Of a stretch of DNA of 31,153 nt, positions 7,701 to 15,631 are shown piece after piece (the stretch's first letter is position 1; the number at the start of each line of letters is the position of its first letter). The position numbers were made by a program, and so were the translations under genes. The stretch comes from an uncultured Eubacteriales bacterium (lineage in GTDB: Bacteria > Bacillota > Clostridia > Christensenellales > CAG-917). The stretch covers positions 1 to 31,153 of the forward strand of contig URIX01000017.1 in the NCBI GenBank assembly GCA_900547975.1. The letters are read 5' to 3'. Below the pieces are notes generated by a model, which worked only from the letters and a program-made list of their open reading frames with translations, made no database searches and was not told the DNA's origin.

Positions 7701-8817
7701 CGTTCTTGAAAATGCGCTCTACGCAAGAAATGAAGTAGGCTATTTCGCTCTCTTGCGTGTCGCAACCCACGCTTGCACGCACCGCGCCTTGGTTGGTCGT
7801 TCCCATATTGAGATGAACGAGAGGCGCGCAATGCAATCCGCCTCTTACGCATATGCCGACTTCGTTGAGTTTGTCCGCAACGTAACCGCTGTCCGCATTT
7901 TTGAGATTGAAGGACACGACGCCCGTTTCGGCGTCGCGAGTGTAGACGGTCGCGCCGATGTGTTCGAGCGAATATATAACGTTTTTCGTTATTCTATCGA
8001 TATGTTTTTTGATTTTTGCAAGGTTGTCGAAAGTCCATTTCGCGCCTTGATGAAGGGCGCATATGCCGCCCGAAAACTGTGTGCCCGCCTCGAAAGATTC
8101 GGGCATTGCGGCTTTGGGAAGTACTTCGTTTGAAAACGTGCCCGTACCGCCGTATAAAAGAGGTTTTAGGTTTACGTCTTTTTTGACGATCAAAAATCCC
8201 GTACCTTGTATGCCGTGAAGTCCTTTATGACCGGGGCAAGCGAGCATACTTATTCCGCCGTTTCCAAGATTCAGCGGAATTAGTGGCACGCTTTGCGCGC
8301 CGTCTACAATCAGTTTGACGTTATTTTTTTTGCAAATATTCGCTATTTCGTCGATATCGCAAACCGCACCGGTGACGTTGCACGCGCCGCCGAAAACCAT
8401 AATGTCGGCGTATTTTGCGTATTTTTCCACGTCTTCGAGCCGTATATGACCGCTTCTGTCCGCTTTTACGACGTCGAGCGAGATTTTGCCCTCGCTTTTG
8501 AGTTTGTAAAGCGGGCGCAGTACCGAATTATGCTCGTTGGTGCTTGTCACAACCTTTTCGCCGCTGTTTACGAGTCCGAAAATAGCAAGATTGAGTGCTT
8601 CCGTACAGTTTTTCGTGAATACGAGGGAATATTCTTCTCTCGCGCCGAGCATTGAAAGCAGATAATCCCGACATTTTTGTATGCGTATGCTTTTGTCCAC
8701 CGCTTCGTCGTGACTGCCTCTGCCGCTGTTTGCCGAGTGCGACACGTCGAAAAGCAATGCGTCGAGGGCGCATTTTGGCTTGAATCTTGAAGTTGCGGCG
8801 TTGTCGAGATATATCAT
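7690..8817 (-). CDS. Class V aminotransferase, cysteine desulfurase family
   Basis: PLP enzyme of 375 aa. Lys198 in CPGHKGLHG binds PLP, His96 (NEHNS) and Asp172 (VDGAQ) contact the ring, and Cys330 in GGLHCAPL is the candidate sulfur-accepting cysteine. The sequence fits the short 'cysteine desulfurase family' group rather than housekeeping IscS or SufS. Members often sit by DUF3343 genes in selenium or sulfur handling loci, and one lies divergently here at 8919. The ATG at 8817 has AAGGAC upstream. The 3' end overlaps the protease gene by 11 nt. No scaffold (IscU/SufU) or selD gene is nearby. Confidence 0.9.
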   Translation of the reverse strand: MIYLDNAATSRFKPKCALDALLFDVSHSANSGRGSHDEAVDKSIRIQKCRDYLLSMLGAREEYSLVFTKNCTEALNLAIFGLVNSGEKVVTSTNEHNSVLRPLYKLKSEGKISLDVVKADRSGHIRLEDVEKYAKYADIMVFGGACNVTGAVCDIDEIANICKKNNVKLIVDGAQSVPLIPLNLGNGGISMLACPGHKGLHGIQGTGFLIVKKDVNLKPLLYGGTGTFSNEVLPKAAMPESFEAGTQFSGGICALHQGAKWTFDNLAKIKKHIDRITKNVIYSLEHIGATVYTRDAETGVVSFNLKNADSGYVADKLNEVGICVRGGLHCAPLVHLNMGTTNQGAVRASVGCDTQESEIAYFISCVERIFKNVTK

Positions 8818-8849
8818 TTTTTGTCCTTATCTATGCAATTTATGCGAAT

Positions 8850-8878
8850 TTGCACGAAAAATGTGTTCGCACAATATA
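8850..8878 (+). promoter_or_regulatory. Candidate promoter for the DUF3343 gene
   Basis: TTGCAC at 8850-8855 and AATATA at 8873-8878 are separated by 17 nt, 40 nt before the DUF3343 start. The -10 match is only moderate. Confidence 0.4.
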
Positions 8879-8918
8879 TTAAAATCGAGAGCGGTTACAT
8901 ATATTGTCGGAGGGGATT

Positions 8919-9167
8919 ATGAGAGAATTTTTCGTAGCGTTCCGCTCGCGCGCCGAAGCCGTGCGGTTTTATGAGGATTTGTCGTCTTACGCCATATCCT
9001 GCAAACTTATCAACACGCCCTCGTCTGCAAAAGCGGGGTGCGGATTGTCGGTGAAGTTGTTTGCAAAGGATATGCAGCAAGCAAAAATCGTACTTCAACG
9101 AGGCAGATACTCGTCCGCCATAGGCTTTTATTATTTCGGCACGAACGGCAGCGCGATAAGACTTTGA
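8919..9167 (+). CDS. DUF3343 small protein (putative Se/S carrier-like)
   Basis: 82-aa protein beginning MREFFVAFRSRAEAVRFYED, with later SAKAGCGLSVKL. This matches the DUF3343 pattern, a ferredoxin-like small domain with a conserved Cys in a Gly-rich turn that is proposed to carry sulfur or selenium. The start at 8919 is chosen for the strong GGAGGGG site 4 nt upstream; an in-frame TTG at 8904 is less likely. It is divergent from the class V desulfurase with a 101-nt shared control region. The biochemical role is inferred from family neighbourhood, not shown. Confidence 0.75.
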   Translation: MREFFVAFRSRAEAVRFYEDLSSYAISCKLINTPSSAKAGCGLSVKLFAKDMQQAKIVLQRGRYSSAIGFYYFGTNGSAIRL

Positions 9168-9181
9168 AGTGTGTACCGCTC

Positions 9182-9221
9182 TAATATGCCCGATTGAGCA
9201 TATGCGCTTTCGGGCATATTA
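9182..9221. repeat. Perfect 11-bp inverted repeat after the DUF3343 gene
   Basis: TAATATGCCCG at 9182-9192 pairs perfectly with CGGGCATATTA at 9211-9221. An A/T-mixed tract, not a clean U-run, follows on the plus strand. It may still terminate the DUF3343 transcript inefficiently. The loop includes the palindromic GCATATGC. Confidence 0.55.
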
Positions 9222-9300
9222 AAATACCTGTTTTAAGCGAATATTCTCAATACATAAACTTGTAATATAACAAAACAGTGTTTCGCACCCGCGCAAACCC

Positions 9301-9329
9301 TTGCAAAATGCCCTTGTTTGTGCAATAAT
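9301..9329 (+). promoter_or_regulatory. Promoter of nth, implying a leaderless mRNA
   Basis: TTGCAA at 9301-9306, a 17-nt spacer ending in the extended -10 dinucleotide TG (9321-9322), and AATAAT at 9324-9329. Initiation 7-8 nt downstream would fall on or next to the nth ATG at 9337. No ribosome binding site lies between. Confidence 0.6.
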
Positions 9330-9336
9330 CGTAAAT

Positions 9337-9990
9337 ATGACGGAAGATAACAAGAAAATATACGACTTGCTCGACCAAATGCACTACGACGCCGATTGCG
9401 AATTGAATTTCGATTCGCCTTTCGAGTTGCTCGTTGCGGTGGTGCTGTCCGCTCAATGCACGGACAAGCGCGTAAATCAGGTCACGAGCGAACTTTTTAA
9501 GGTTGCCTCTACGCCGCGTGAATTTGCGGATATGGACATATGCGAACTTGAAAAATATATATTTTCTTGCGGATTTTATCATAATAAGGCAAAGGCGATA
9601 AAGAGTCTCAGCCAAAGTATTCTCGATATGGGCGGTATGCCGACGACGCGCGACGAGTTGATGAAACTTGCAGGCGTGGGACGAAAGACGGCAAACGTCG
9701 TTGCGGCGGTCGCCTACGGCGAAAACGCCATAGCGGTGGATACGCACGTTTTCAGAGTGGCAAACCGCATAGGACTCGTCCGAGCAAAAACGCCCGAGCA
9801 GGCCGAAGCGCAACTTATGTCCGCTTTCGACGAGAATCTTTGGTCGCATCTTCATCATCTTCTGATATTTCACGGCAGATACACTTGTCACTCTCAACGT
9901 CCGGAATGTGACAAATGTCTTGTGAGAGGTTTCTGCGAGTACTATAAAAAACTTACGTCGGGCATACCGACGCAAAAGGCGAGCAAATAA
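9337..9990 (+). CDS. nth: Endonuclease III
   Basis: DNA glycosylase/AP lyase that removes oxidised pyrimidines. In the 217-aa product, the helix-hairpin-helix LAGVGRKTANVV contains catalytic Lys117, and Asp135 lies in AIAVDTHVFR. The C-terminal [4Fe-4S] loop has Cys184, 191, 194 and 200 in the exact C-x6-C-x2-C-x5-C spacing. The start at 9337 matches the family N-terminus; no Shine-Dalgarno sequence precedes it and a good promoter ends 7 nt away. nfnA follows 7 nt after the stop, so the three genes nth-nfnA-nfnB may share a transcript. Confidence 0.96.
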   Translation: MTEDNKKIYDLLDQMHYDADCELNFDSPFELLVAVVLSAQCTDKRVNQVTSELFKVASTPREFADMDICELEKYIFSCGFYHNKAKAIKSLSQSILDMGGMPTTRDELMKLAGVGRKTANVVAAVAYGENAIAVDTHVFRVANRIGLVRAKTPEQAEAQLMSAFDENLWSHLHHLLIFHGRYTCHSQRPECDKCLVRGFCEYYKKLTSGIPTQKASK

Positions 9991-9997
9991 AAGGGAT

Positions 9998-10831
9998 ATG
10001 AAAAAATACGAGATTGTTTCAAAAAAACGACTTGCGCCCAACGTAAACGAATACGTCGTTTACGCGCCGCTCGTTGCAAAACACGCTCTTGCGGGGCAGT
10101 TTATAATTTTGCGCACGGACGAGGACGGCGAGCGCGTTCCGTTCACCGTATGCGACTATTCGCGCGAGGACGGCACGGTTTCGATTATGGTGCAGGAAGT
10201 CGGCTACACGACGGCAAAACTTGCTATGATGAACGAGGGCGACTGCCTTTGCGATTTCGTAGGACCTTTGGGCAACGCAACCGATTTGTCGGCGTATGAA
10301 AATATCTGCCTTATAGGCGGCGGTATAGGCTCTGCGGTCGTCTATCCGCAAGCGAAGCAACTCTTTTTTAGCGGCAAAGCGGCGGACGTAATACTCGGCG
10401 CGCGCAACAAGGATTTGCTTATGTACGTAGACGAGTTTAAGGCAAATTCAAAAGATTTGTATTTGGTCACCGATGACGGTTCGAGCGGCGTAAAGGGATT
10501 CGTCACCGATATGCTCAAATCGCTCGTTGAGGGCGGAAAGAAATACGATTGCGTTTTCGCAGTCGGTCCGCTTCCTATGATGAAAGCGGTTTGCAATCTC
10601 GCAAAATCCCTCGATATTGCCGCAATCGTGAGTATGAACTCTATGATGGTTGACGGCACGGGTATGTGCGCTTGTTGCAGGCTCACCGTGGGCGGCGAAA
10701 CCAAGTACGCGTGCATAGACGGTCCGGAATTTGACGGACGGCTCGTTGACTTTGACGAGGCTATTGCAAGAAGCAAAATGTATCGCGAAGAAGAAAAAGA
10801 CCATTACTGCAATTTGAGAGGTGGGGTATGA
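9998..10831 (+). CDS. nfnA: NADH-dependent reduced ferredoxin:NADP+ oxidoreductase subunit A (NfnA-like)
   Basis: FAD/NAD-binding electron-transfer subunit of the PyrK/ferredoxin-NADP reductase family, 277 aa. It has the flavin motif VPFTVCDYSRED, the NAD-side Gly motif CLIGGGIGSA near residue 106, and a C-terminal [2Fe-2S] region GTGMCACCRLTVGG followed by YACIDGPEFDG. The DGPEFDG end is characteristic of NfnA/SudB rather than PyrK. The cluster loop has an extra Cys where homologues usually have Ala. The gene overlaps nfnB by 4 nt (ATGA), which supports a stable heterodimer. It balances NADH, NADPH and ferredoxin by flavin-based bifurcation. Confidence 0.88.
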   Translation: MKKYEIVSKKRLAPNVNEYVVYAPLVAKHALAGQFIILRTDEDGERVPFTVCDYSREDGTVSIMVQEVGYTTAKLAMMNEGDCLCDFVGPLGNATDLSAYENICLIGGGIGSAVVYPQAKQLFFSGKAADVILGARNKDLLMYVDEFKANSKDLYLVTDDGSSGVKGFVTDMLKSLVEGGKKYDCVFAVGPLPMMKAVCNLAKSLDIAAIVSMNSMMVDGTGMCACCRLTVGGETKYACIDGPEFDGRLVDFDEAIARSKMYREEEKDHYCNLRGGV

Positions 10832-12198
10832 TTGAAGTAAGACACCGTATGCCGACTCAATCAGCAGAGGAAAGAAAGCACAATTTCGACGAGGTTGCGC
10901 TCGGATATACCGCGCAACTTGCCGCCGACGAGGCGCAAAGATGTCTTAATTGCAAAAACGCGCCGTGTATGAGCGGTTGCCCCGTAGGCGTGCGCATACC
11001 CGACTTTATCGCGCACGTCAAAAAAGGCGATATGGAAGGGGCGTATCGCACGATAAAGCAAGACAACAATCTTCCCGCAATCTGCGGCAGAGTATGTCCG
11101 CAAGAGAATCAATGCGAAAAGCATTGCGTACGCAAGGATAAACTCGGCGGAAGCGTGGCAATCGGCAATCTCGAAAGATATGTCGCCGATTACGCCGCAA
11201 AGAACGGATTTGCCGAGCATACCGTTTCCGAAAAACTCGGCAAACGCGTGGCAATCGTGGGTTCGGGTCCGTCTTCGCTCTCGTGTGCGGCAGACCTTGC
11301 TCGCGCAGGCGTAGACGTCACGATATTCGAGGCTTTGCACGAAGCGGGCGGCGTGCTCGTGTACGGCATTCCCGAATTTAGACTTCCCAAATCGCTCGTT
11401 AAAGAGGAAATAGAAAAGGTTTGTTCGCTCGGCGTGAAAATCGAAAAGAACGTCGTTGCGGGCAAAACCGTGTTCATAGACGAATTGCTGTTTGAATACG
11501 ACGCGGTGTTTATCGGTTCGGGCGCAGGCGTGCCTATGCTCTTGAAAGTCAAGGGCGAAAACCTCAACGGCGTGTATTCCGCAAACGAGTATTTGACGAG
11601 AATCAACCTTATGAAAGCCTACAAACAAGGCTCGATAACGCCGATAAAGCACGGCAAAAACGTGGTCGTGGTCGGCGCGGGCAACGTCGCTATGGACAGC
11701 GCGAGAACGGCGTTGCGTATGGGCGCAAAAGTAAAACTCGTTTACCGCAGAGGCAGAGAGGAAATGCCCGCACGAAAGGAAGAAATAAACCACGCCGAAG
11801 AAGAAGGCGTAGAGTTTATGCTATTGTCCAATCCCGTCGAGATACTCGGCGACGAGCAAGGCAACGTACGCGCGATTAAATGTGTGAAAATGCAACTCGG
11901 CGAGCCTGACGCAAGCGGCAGAAGAAGTCCCGTTCCAGTCGAAGGAAGCGAATTCGTGGTTGAATGCGACGAAGTTATCGTTGCGCTCGGCACGAGTCCG
12001 AATCCTATAATCAAACGCAGTTTTCCGTCTTTGGAAACGACGAAGAAAGGCACGATAGTTGCGGACGAAAACGGACTTACGAACGTACCTCGCCTGTACG
12101 TCGGCGGTGACGCTATGACGGGCGCGGCAACCGTAATTCTCGCAATGGGCGCCGGCAAGCGCAGCGCAAAAGCAATACTCGAATCGTTCAAAAACTAA
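10828..12198 (+). CDS. nfnB: NfnB-like large subunit (glutamate synthase small-subunit family)
   Basis: 456-aa FAD enzyme of the GltA/GltD-like family. The N-terminus holds two [4Fe-4S] cysteine sets: CLNCKNAPCMSGCPVGVRIP at about 41-60 and CGRVCPQENQCEKHC near 86-100. The FAD fold starts at VAIVGSGPSSLSCAADLA, and the NADPH fold at NVVVVGAGNVAMDSARTA. There is no glutamate synthase large subunit nearby, and nfnA is fused by overlap, so the NfnAB transhydrogenase assignment is better than glutamate synthesis. A terminator follows at 12212-12252. SudAB-type sulfide dehydrogenase activity is an alternative for this family. Confidence 0.9.
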   Translation: MIEVRHRMPTQSAEERKHNFDEVALGYTAQLAADEAQRCLNCKNAPCMSGCPVGVRIPDFIAHVKKGDMEGAYRTIKQDNNLPAICGRVCPQENQCEKHCVRKDKLGGSVAIGNLERYVADYAAKNGFAEHTVSEKLGKRVAIVGSGPSSLSCAADLARAGVDVTIFEALHEAGGVLVYGIPEFRLPKSLVKEEIEKVCSLGVKIEKNVVAGKTVFIDELLFEYDAVFIGSGAGVPMLLKVKGENLNGVYSANEYLTRINLMKAYKQGSITPIKHGKNVVVVGAGNVAMDSARTALRMGAKVKLVYRRGREEMPARKEEINHAEEEGVEFMLLSNPVEILGDEQGNVRAIKCVKMQLGEPDASGRRSPVPVEGSEFVVECDEVIVALGTSPNPIIKRSFPSLETTKKGTIVADENGLTNVPRLYVGGDAMTGAATVILAMGAGKRSAKAILESFKN

Positions 12199-12211
12199 AA
12201 TCGAACAACCG

Positions 12212-12252
12212 AAAATCAACGGAATAACAAACAATCGAAGCGTTGATTTTTT
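12212..12252 (+). terminator. Intrinsic terminator after nfnB
   Basis: AAAATCAACG at 12212-12221 pairs with CGTTGATTTT starting at 12241, and the 3' arm runs into TTTTTTC. The 19-nt loop is large but the stem and U-run are good. Confidence 0.75.
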
Positions 12253-12279
12253 CACAATAAAAGCACCAAAGAGGTCAAT

Positions 12280-13542
12280 ATGTTTCTCGATTATGTTAAG
12301 ATTTTTATAAAAGCAGGCAACGGCGGCAACGGAAAAGTGTCTTTCCACCGTGAAAAGTTTGTTCCCAACGGCGGACCGGACGGCGGCGACGGCGGCAACG
12401 GCGGCGACGTGGTGTTTGTCGCGGACAAAGAGATGAACACGCTCATAGATTTCAAATTTCAGAAATTTTACCGCGCGCAGAACGGCGGCGACGGCGAGGC
12501 GAAGAATTGCACGGGCAAATCCGCGCCCAATCTCGTCATAAAAGTGCCCGTCGGCACAGTGATTCGCGACACGGAAAGCGGAAAGGTCATTGCCGACCTC
12601 TTTGACGACGGCGAAACTTTCGTCGCTCTCAAAGGCGGCAGAGGCGGCAAGGGCAACAACCGTTTTGCACACGCAAGACGTCAAGCGCCGTCTTTCTCGC
12701 AACTCGGCGAAACCACCGACGAACATCAGGTTACGCTCGAACTCAAAACCATTGCGGACGTAGGTCTCGTAGGCTTCCCGAACGTCGGCAAGTCCACGCT
12801 TTTGTCCGTGCTTACGAGTGCGAAACCCAAAATCGCAAACTATCACTTTACCACAATCAATCCCAATCTCGGCGTAGTGCAGATGTACGACGACAGTTTC
12901 GTCATAGCGGATATACCGGGGCTTATCGAGGGCGCAAGCGAGGGCGCGGGGCTCGGACACTATTTCCTTCGCCACATCGAAAGAGTGCGCCTCATCGTGC
13001 ATATCGTTGACATCAGCGGCAGCGAGGGCAGAGACCCCATCGACGATTACAACAAAATCAACGCCGAACTTGCAACTTACAGCGAAAAACTCGCTTCCAT
13101 TCCGCAACTCGTCGTTGCAGGCAAAGCGGATTTGCTCACCGACCGCTCGGAAATCGAAAAGTTTGAAAAAGCAATCGGCAAAAAGGTTTTCGTCGTATCT
13201 TCCGTCACGCACGAAGGACTTGACGAACTTCTTTCCGCAATGAAGCAGCAAATCGAGCAACTTCCGCCCCCTCAACGTATTCAGCGTGACGAAACATTTG
13301 AACTCGAGCCCAAATCCGACCAGAAATTCACCGTATCACGCCTTCCCGACGGCTCGTTCTTCGTCGACGGCGGACTTGTCGATTTTCTCATTCAAAACGT
13401 CACCATTTCGTCCCAAGATTCATTCGCCTTCTTCCAAAAGGTCCTCAAAGACCGCGGTGTAATTGCCGAATTGAAAAAGAAAGGTATGAAAGAGGGGGAT
13501 ATAGTGGTTATCGGCGACCTTGAATTTGAATGGGTTGATTAA
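12280..13542 (+). CDS. obg: Obg-family GTPase
   Basis: Ribosome-associated essential GTPase (ObgE/CgtA), 420 aa. The glycine-rich Obg domain spans about residues 1-158 (GGPDGGDGGNGGDVVF, LKGGRGGKGNNRFAHA). The G domain has G1 GFPNVGKST, switch II DIPGLIEGASEGAGLG and AGKAD as the NKxD-like G4 variant. The C-terminal OCT domain (about 345-420) ends ...GDIVVIGDLEFEWVD. The ribosome binding site is AAAGAGGTC. The last five codons and stop form one arm of a 149-nt inverted repeat that continues downstream. rplU and rpmA, its frequent upstream partners, are absent. Confidence 0.97.
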   Translation: MFLDYVKIFIKAGNGGNGKVSFHREKFVPNGGPDGGDGGNGGDVVFVADKEMNTLIDFKFQKFYRAQNGGDGEAKNCTGKSAPNLVIKVPVGTVIRDTESGKVIADLFDDGETFVALKGGRGGKGNNRFAHARRQAPSFSQLGETTDEHQVTLELKTIADVGLVGFPNVGKSTLLSVLTSAKPKIANYHFTTINPNLGVVQMYDDSFVIADIPGLIEGASEGAGLGHYFLRHIERVRLIVHIVDISGSEGRDPIDDYNKINAELATYSEKLASIPQLVVAGKADLLTDRSEIEKFEKAIGKKVFVVSSVTHEGLDELLSAMKQQIEQLPPPQRIQRDETFELEPKSDQKFTVSRLPDGSFFVDGGLVDFLIQNVTISSQDSFAFFQKVLKDRGVIAELKKKGMKEGDIVVIGDLEFEWVD

Positions 13543-13676
13543 ACGCAACCACAGAGCGAATAACTGCGTCAGAGCCGCGCTTCGACAACTCATTTACTAT
13601 TAGTAAATTAGGGTTGCCGAAAGTGCGGCTCTTTCTTGTTCTTCATCTCTGTGGATTGTGTTTAATCCACCCATTC
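13528..13676. repeat. 149-nt nested palindrome spanning the obg stop codon
   Basis: Four nested inverted-repeat layers share one centre. 13528-13544 pairs with 13660-13676 (16 of 17). CCACAGAG at 13549-13556 pairs with 13647-13654. AGAGCCGC at 13571-13578 pairs with 13625-13632. An inner TCGACAACTC/GGGTTGCCGA pairing and the core ATTTACT-ATT-AGTAAAT complete it. The outer left arm is the obg 3' coding end, including the TAA. It is too long and lacks a U-run for a plain terminator, so it is probably a palindromic repeat element. Confidence 0.75.
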
Positions 13677-13826
13677 ATAACTATACCATTAATTTCTTAT
13701 CCTATTTATCACTATCAAAGTTACCGCTTACAAACTATATAACTAATTTCCTTTAATTTCTCACAACCAAAGCAACAAAAAAAGCACCTTGCTCGCAAGG
13801 CGCTTTTGTAATAACTTTTTTATTTA
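13677..13826. other. AT-rich gap between obg and the M20 peptidase
   Basis: Apart from the terminator at 13779-13811, I see no gene, repeat or promoter of note here. The sequence is AT-rich. Confidence 0.5.
13779..13811 (-). terminator. Intrinsic terminator of the M20 peptidase gene
   Basis: Read on the minus strand, AAAGCGCCTTGC pairs with GCAAGGTGCTTT (one G-U), followed by TTTTTTTG. It lies 16 nt after the peptidase stop codon. The single wobble fits only the minus strand, which sets the orientation. Confidence 0.85.
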
Positions 13827-15143
13827 TTATTTGTACTCCTGAACAAACTTCTTGAAGAAGCCGACGCATTCTTCGATGGATTTTATATCCACGTTTTCGT
13901 TCGAGGCGTGCATACCGCCGAGTTGGTCGAACGAGAGGGCGCAAGGCGTGCAACGTATCGCGTTGGTCGAAATCTGTTGCAACACTCTGCAATCCGTTCC
14001 GCCGAACATAAGATAGGGCACGACTGCCACGTCGGGGTACACTTCGTTGAGTGCTTTTTTGTACATCTGATAGCCTTCGCCGTTGATGTCGATCATAGGC
14101 GACGCTTCGCGAGATTGCAAAACTTCCACTTCGAGGTCGTATTTCTTTGCGAGCTTACGCAGTTTGTTGAAGCAATCTTCGCTCTTATCGGTGGGCGCAA
14201 AGCGCAAGTTTGCCACAACCCAAGCGTCTTGCGGAATCACGTTCGGGGCGGACGCGCCGCTCGACATCGTAAACACCATAGTGGTTGCAAACATCGAGTT
14301 GCCGTATGCCGCATTGATCTTCGGTGCGAGTTTGGACACCCACCAGCCCGTAAGACCTATCGTCTTGCAGAACACTTTGAGAGGGGAAGCCAGCGCGTCG
14401 CCGAGTCCGTAAATCATTGCTTTTGCCGCTTTGGACATCTTGGGCTTGAAAACGGTGTGATGTTCGCAGTAGTTCACAAACGCCGCAAGTCTTGCAATGG
14501 GCGTATGTTTCGGCGGTTGCGAACTGTGTCCGCCTTTGCCGTGCGCGATAAACTTTACGTCGGCGTATCCTTTTTCCAAAATGCCGACCGCCGCAACGTC
14601 TTTTTTCATAAGGCTGAAAGCCTTTTTTATGATTGCGCCGCCTTCGTCAACGACGAGGAATGGGGTTATGCCTTGCGATTTGAACCAGTCGCGCGCCATA
14701 GAAGCGCCGGGGCCCGACGTTTCTTCGTTGTCGCTGTAACTCAAATATACGTCTTGTTCGGGCACGAAGCCTTGCTCGATGAGTTCGTCAACGGCTTGAA
14801 TGGTGGTAAAGAGGGTGTTTTTGCAGTCCATTGCGCCTCTGCCGTACACTTTGCCGTCAACGACGGTTGCGCTGAACGGGGGATATTTCCAATCGCCGCC
14901 GACTGCGGGAACGACGTCTTGGTGCGCCATAAGCACGAGCGGACGAGCGGAAGATTTGCCGCGCCACTTGTAAAGAAGTACGTCGCCGCCGACTTCGATT
15001 TTCTCGCAAGTTTGTTTGACGTGGGGAAATTCCTCGTCGAGAAACTTGTGGAAAGCCTCGAAGTATTCGTGACCGCTATTTGTGACGGTGGGGCATTGAA
15101 TGAGTTTTACAAAACTGTCAACGTATCCGTTTTGGTTTTTCAT
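13827..15143 (-). CDS. M20-family metallopeptidase (carboxypeptidase S/PM20D1-like)
   Basis: 438-aa zinc amidohydrolase. His74 in LMAHQDVVP, bridging Asp106 in GRGAMDCKN, catalytic Glu140 and metal Glu141 in SDNEETSG, Asp166 in VVDEGG and a late His near 412 (GGMHASNE) form the two-metal site. The WKYPPFSATVVDGKVYGRGA region is typical of the CPS1/PM20D1-like branch, which cleaves peptides or N-acyl amino acids. No signal peptide is present. The ATG at 15143 is chosen over the upstream in-frame start at 15275 because GAGGTG precedes it and the extra 44 residues are not family-like. Confidence 0.9.
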   Translation of the reverse strand: MKNQNGYVDSFVKLIQCPTVTNSGHEYFEAFHKFLDEEFPHVKQTCEKIEVGGDVLLYKWRGKSSARPLVLMAHQDVVPAVGGDWKYPPFSATVVDGKVYGRGAMDCKNTLFTTIQAVDELIEQGFVPEQDVYLSYSDNEETSGPGASMARDWFKSQGITPFLVVDEGGAIIKKAFSLMKKDVAAVGILEKGYADVKFIAHGKGGHSSQPPKHTPIARLAAFVNYCEHHTVFKPKMSKAAKAMIYGLGDALASPLKVFCKTIGLTGWWVSKLAPKINAAYGNSMFATTMVFTMSSGASAPNVIPQDAWVVANLRFAPTDKSEDCFNKLRKLAKKYDLEVEVLQSREASPMIDINGEGYQMYKKALNEVYPDVAVVPYLMFGGTDCRVLQQISTNAIRCTPCALSFDQLGGMHASNENVDIKSIEECVGFFKKFVQEYK

Positions 15144-15170
15144 ATAGCACCTCGCAACTAATGATAATAT

Positions 15171-15199
15171 ATTATACAACGATTGTATGAAATAAACAA
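15171..15199 (-). promoter_or_regulatory. Promoter of the M20 peptidase gene
   Basis: On the minus strand, TTGTTT (15199-15194), a 17-nt spacer and a perfect TATAAT (15176-15171). The start codon is 28 nt downstream. Confidence 0.7.
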
Positions 15200-15247
15200 G
15201 AACAAAATCAAACGAATTAGCGACAGGTGTTAGATTTGTATAAAATG

Positions 15248-15575
15248 GCGGTATGGAAATACCGCCTACGGGCACTCAAAATCAACCTTGCAAAAGCGTG
15301 AACGCTTATTTTTTTCATATATCCGCCGCTATCGGTATGCGAGCATTCCGTTGCTATGCGCGGTATGAAATACCGCCTATGGGCACTCAAAAACAACCTT
15401 GCAAAAGCGTGAACGCTTATTTTTTTTCATATATCCGCCGCCATCGGTATGCGAGCATTCCTCTGCTATGTGCGGTATAAAATACCGCCTACGGGCACTC
15501 AAAAGCAACCTTGCAAAAGCGTGAACGCTTATTTTTTTCATATATCCGCCGCTATCGGTATGCGAGCATTCCTCT
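15248..15575. repeat. Three tandem 112-bp repeats
   Basis: Units begin with GCGGTAT at 15248, 15360 and 15472, an exact 112-bp period, with only a few substitutions. Units 2 and 3 begin with a short hairpin (GCGGTAT facing ATACCGC). All three contain a conserved GGGCACTCAAAA(N)CAACCTTGCAAAAGCGTGAACGCTT region followed by T7-T8, then CATATATCCGCCG and a GC-mixed tail. The third unit ends at about 15575 and runs into the tRNA-Leu terminator, which shares the CAACCTTGCAA sequence. The period is not a multiple of 3, so this is not a coding repeat. Confidence 0.9.
15293..15538 (+). terminator. Three repeat-borne terminator-like hairpins
   Basis: AAGCGT-GAA-CGCTT followed by ATTTTTTT occurs once per 112-bp unit (about 15293-15316, 15404-15428 and 15515-15538). 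On the plus strand each has a short stem and U-run as in an intrinsic terminator. No plus-strand gene lies immediately upstream. Confidence 0.55.
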
Positions 15576-15590
15576 ATCGGCAGATATATG

Positions 15591-15628
15591 AAAAAACAAC
15601 CTTACGGTTGTTTGCAAGGTTGTTTTTT
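15591..15628 (-). terminator. Terminator of tRNA-Leu
   Basis: On the minus strand, AACAACCTT, a 12-nt loop (GCAAACAACCGT) and AAGGTTGTT are followed by TTTTC, starting only a few nt after the CCA end of the tRNA. Confidence 0.85.
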
Positions 15629-15631
15629 CGT

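Noticed and set aside
9998..12198. PyrK plus glutamate synthase small subunit as unrelated genes
   Set aside because: No pyrD or gltB is present, the genes overlap by 4 nt, and both carry NfnAB-type features.
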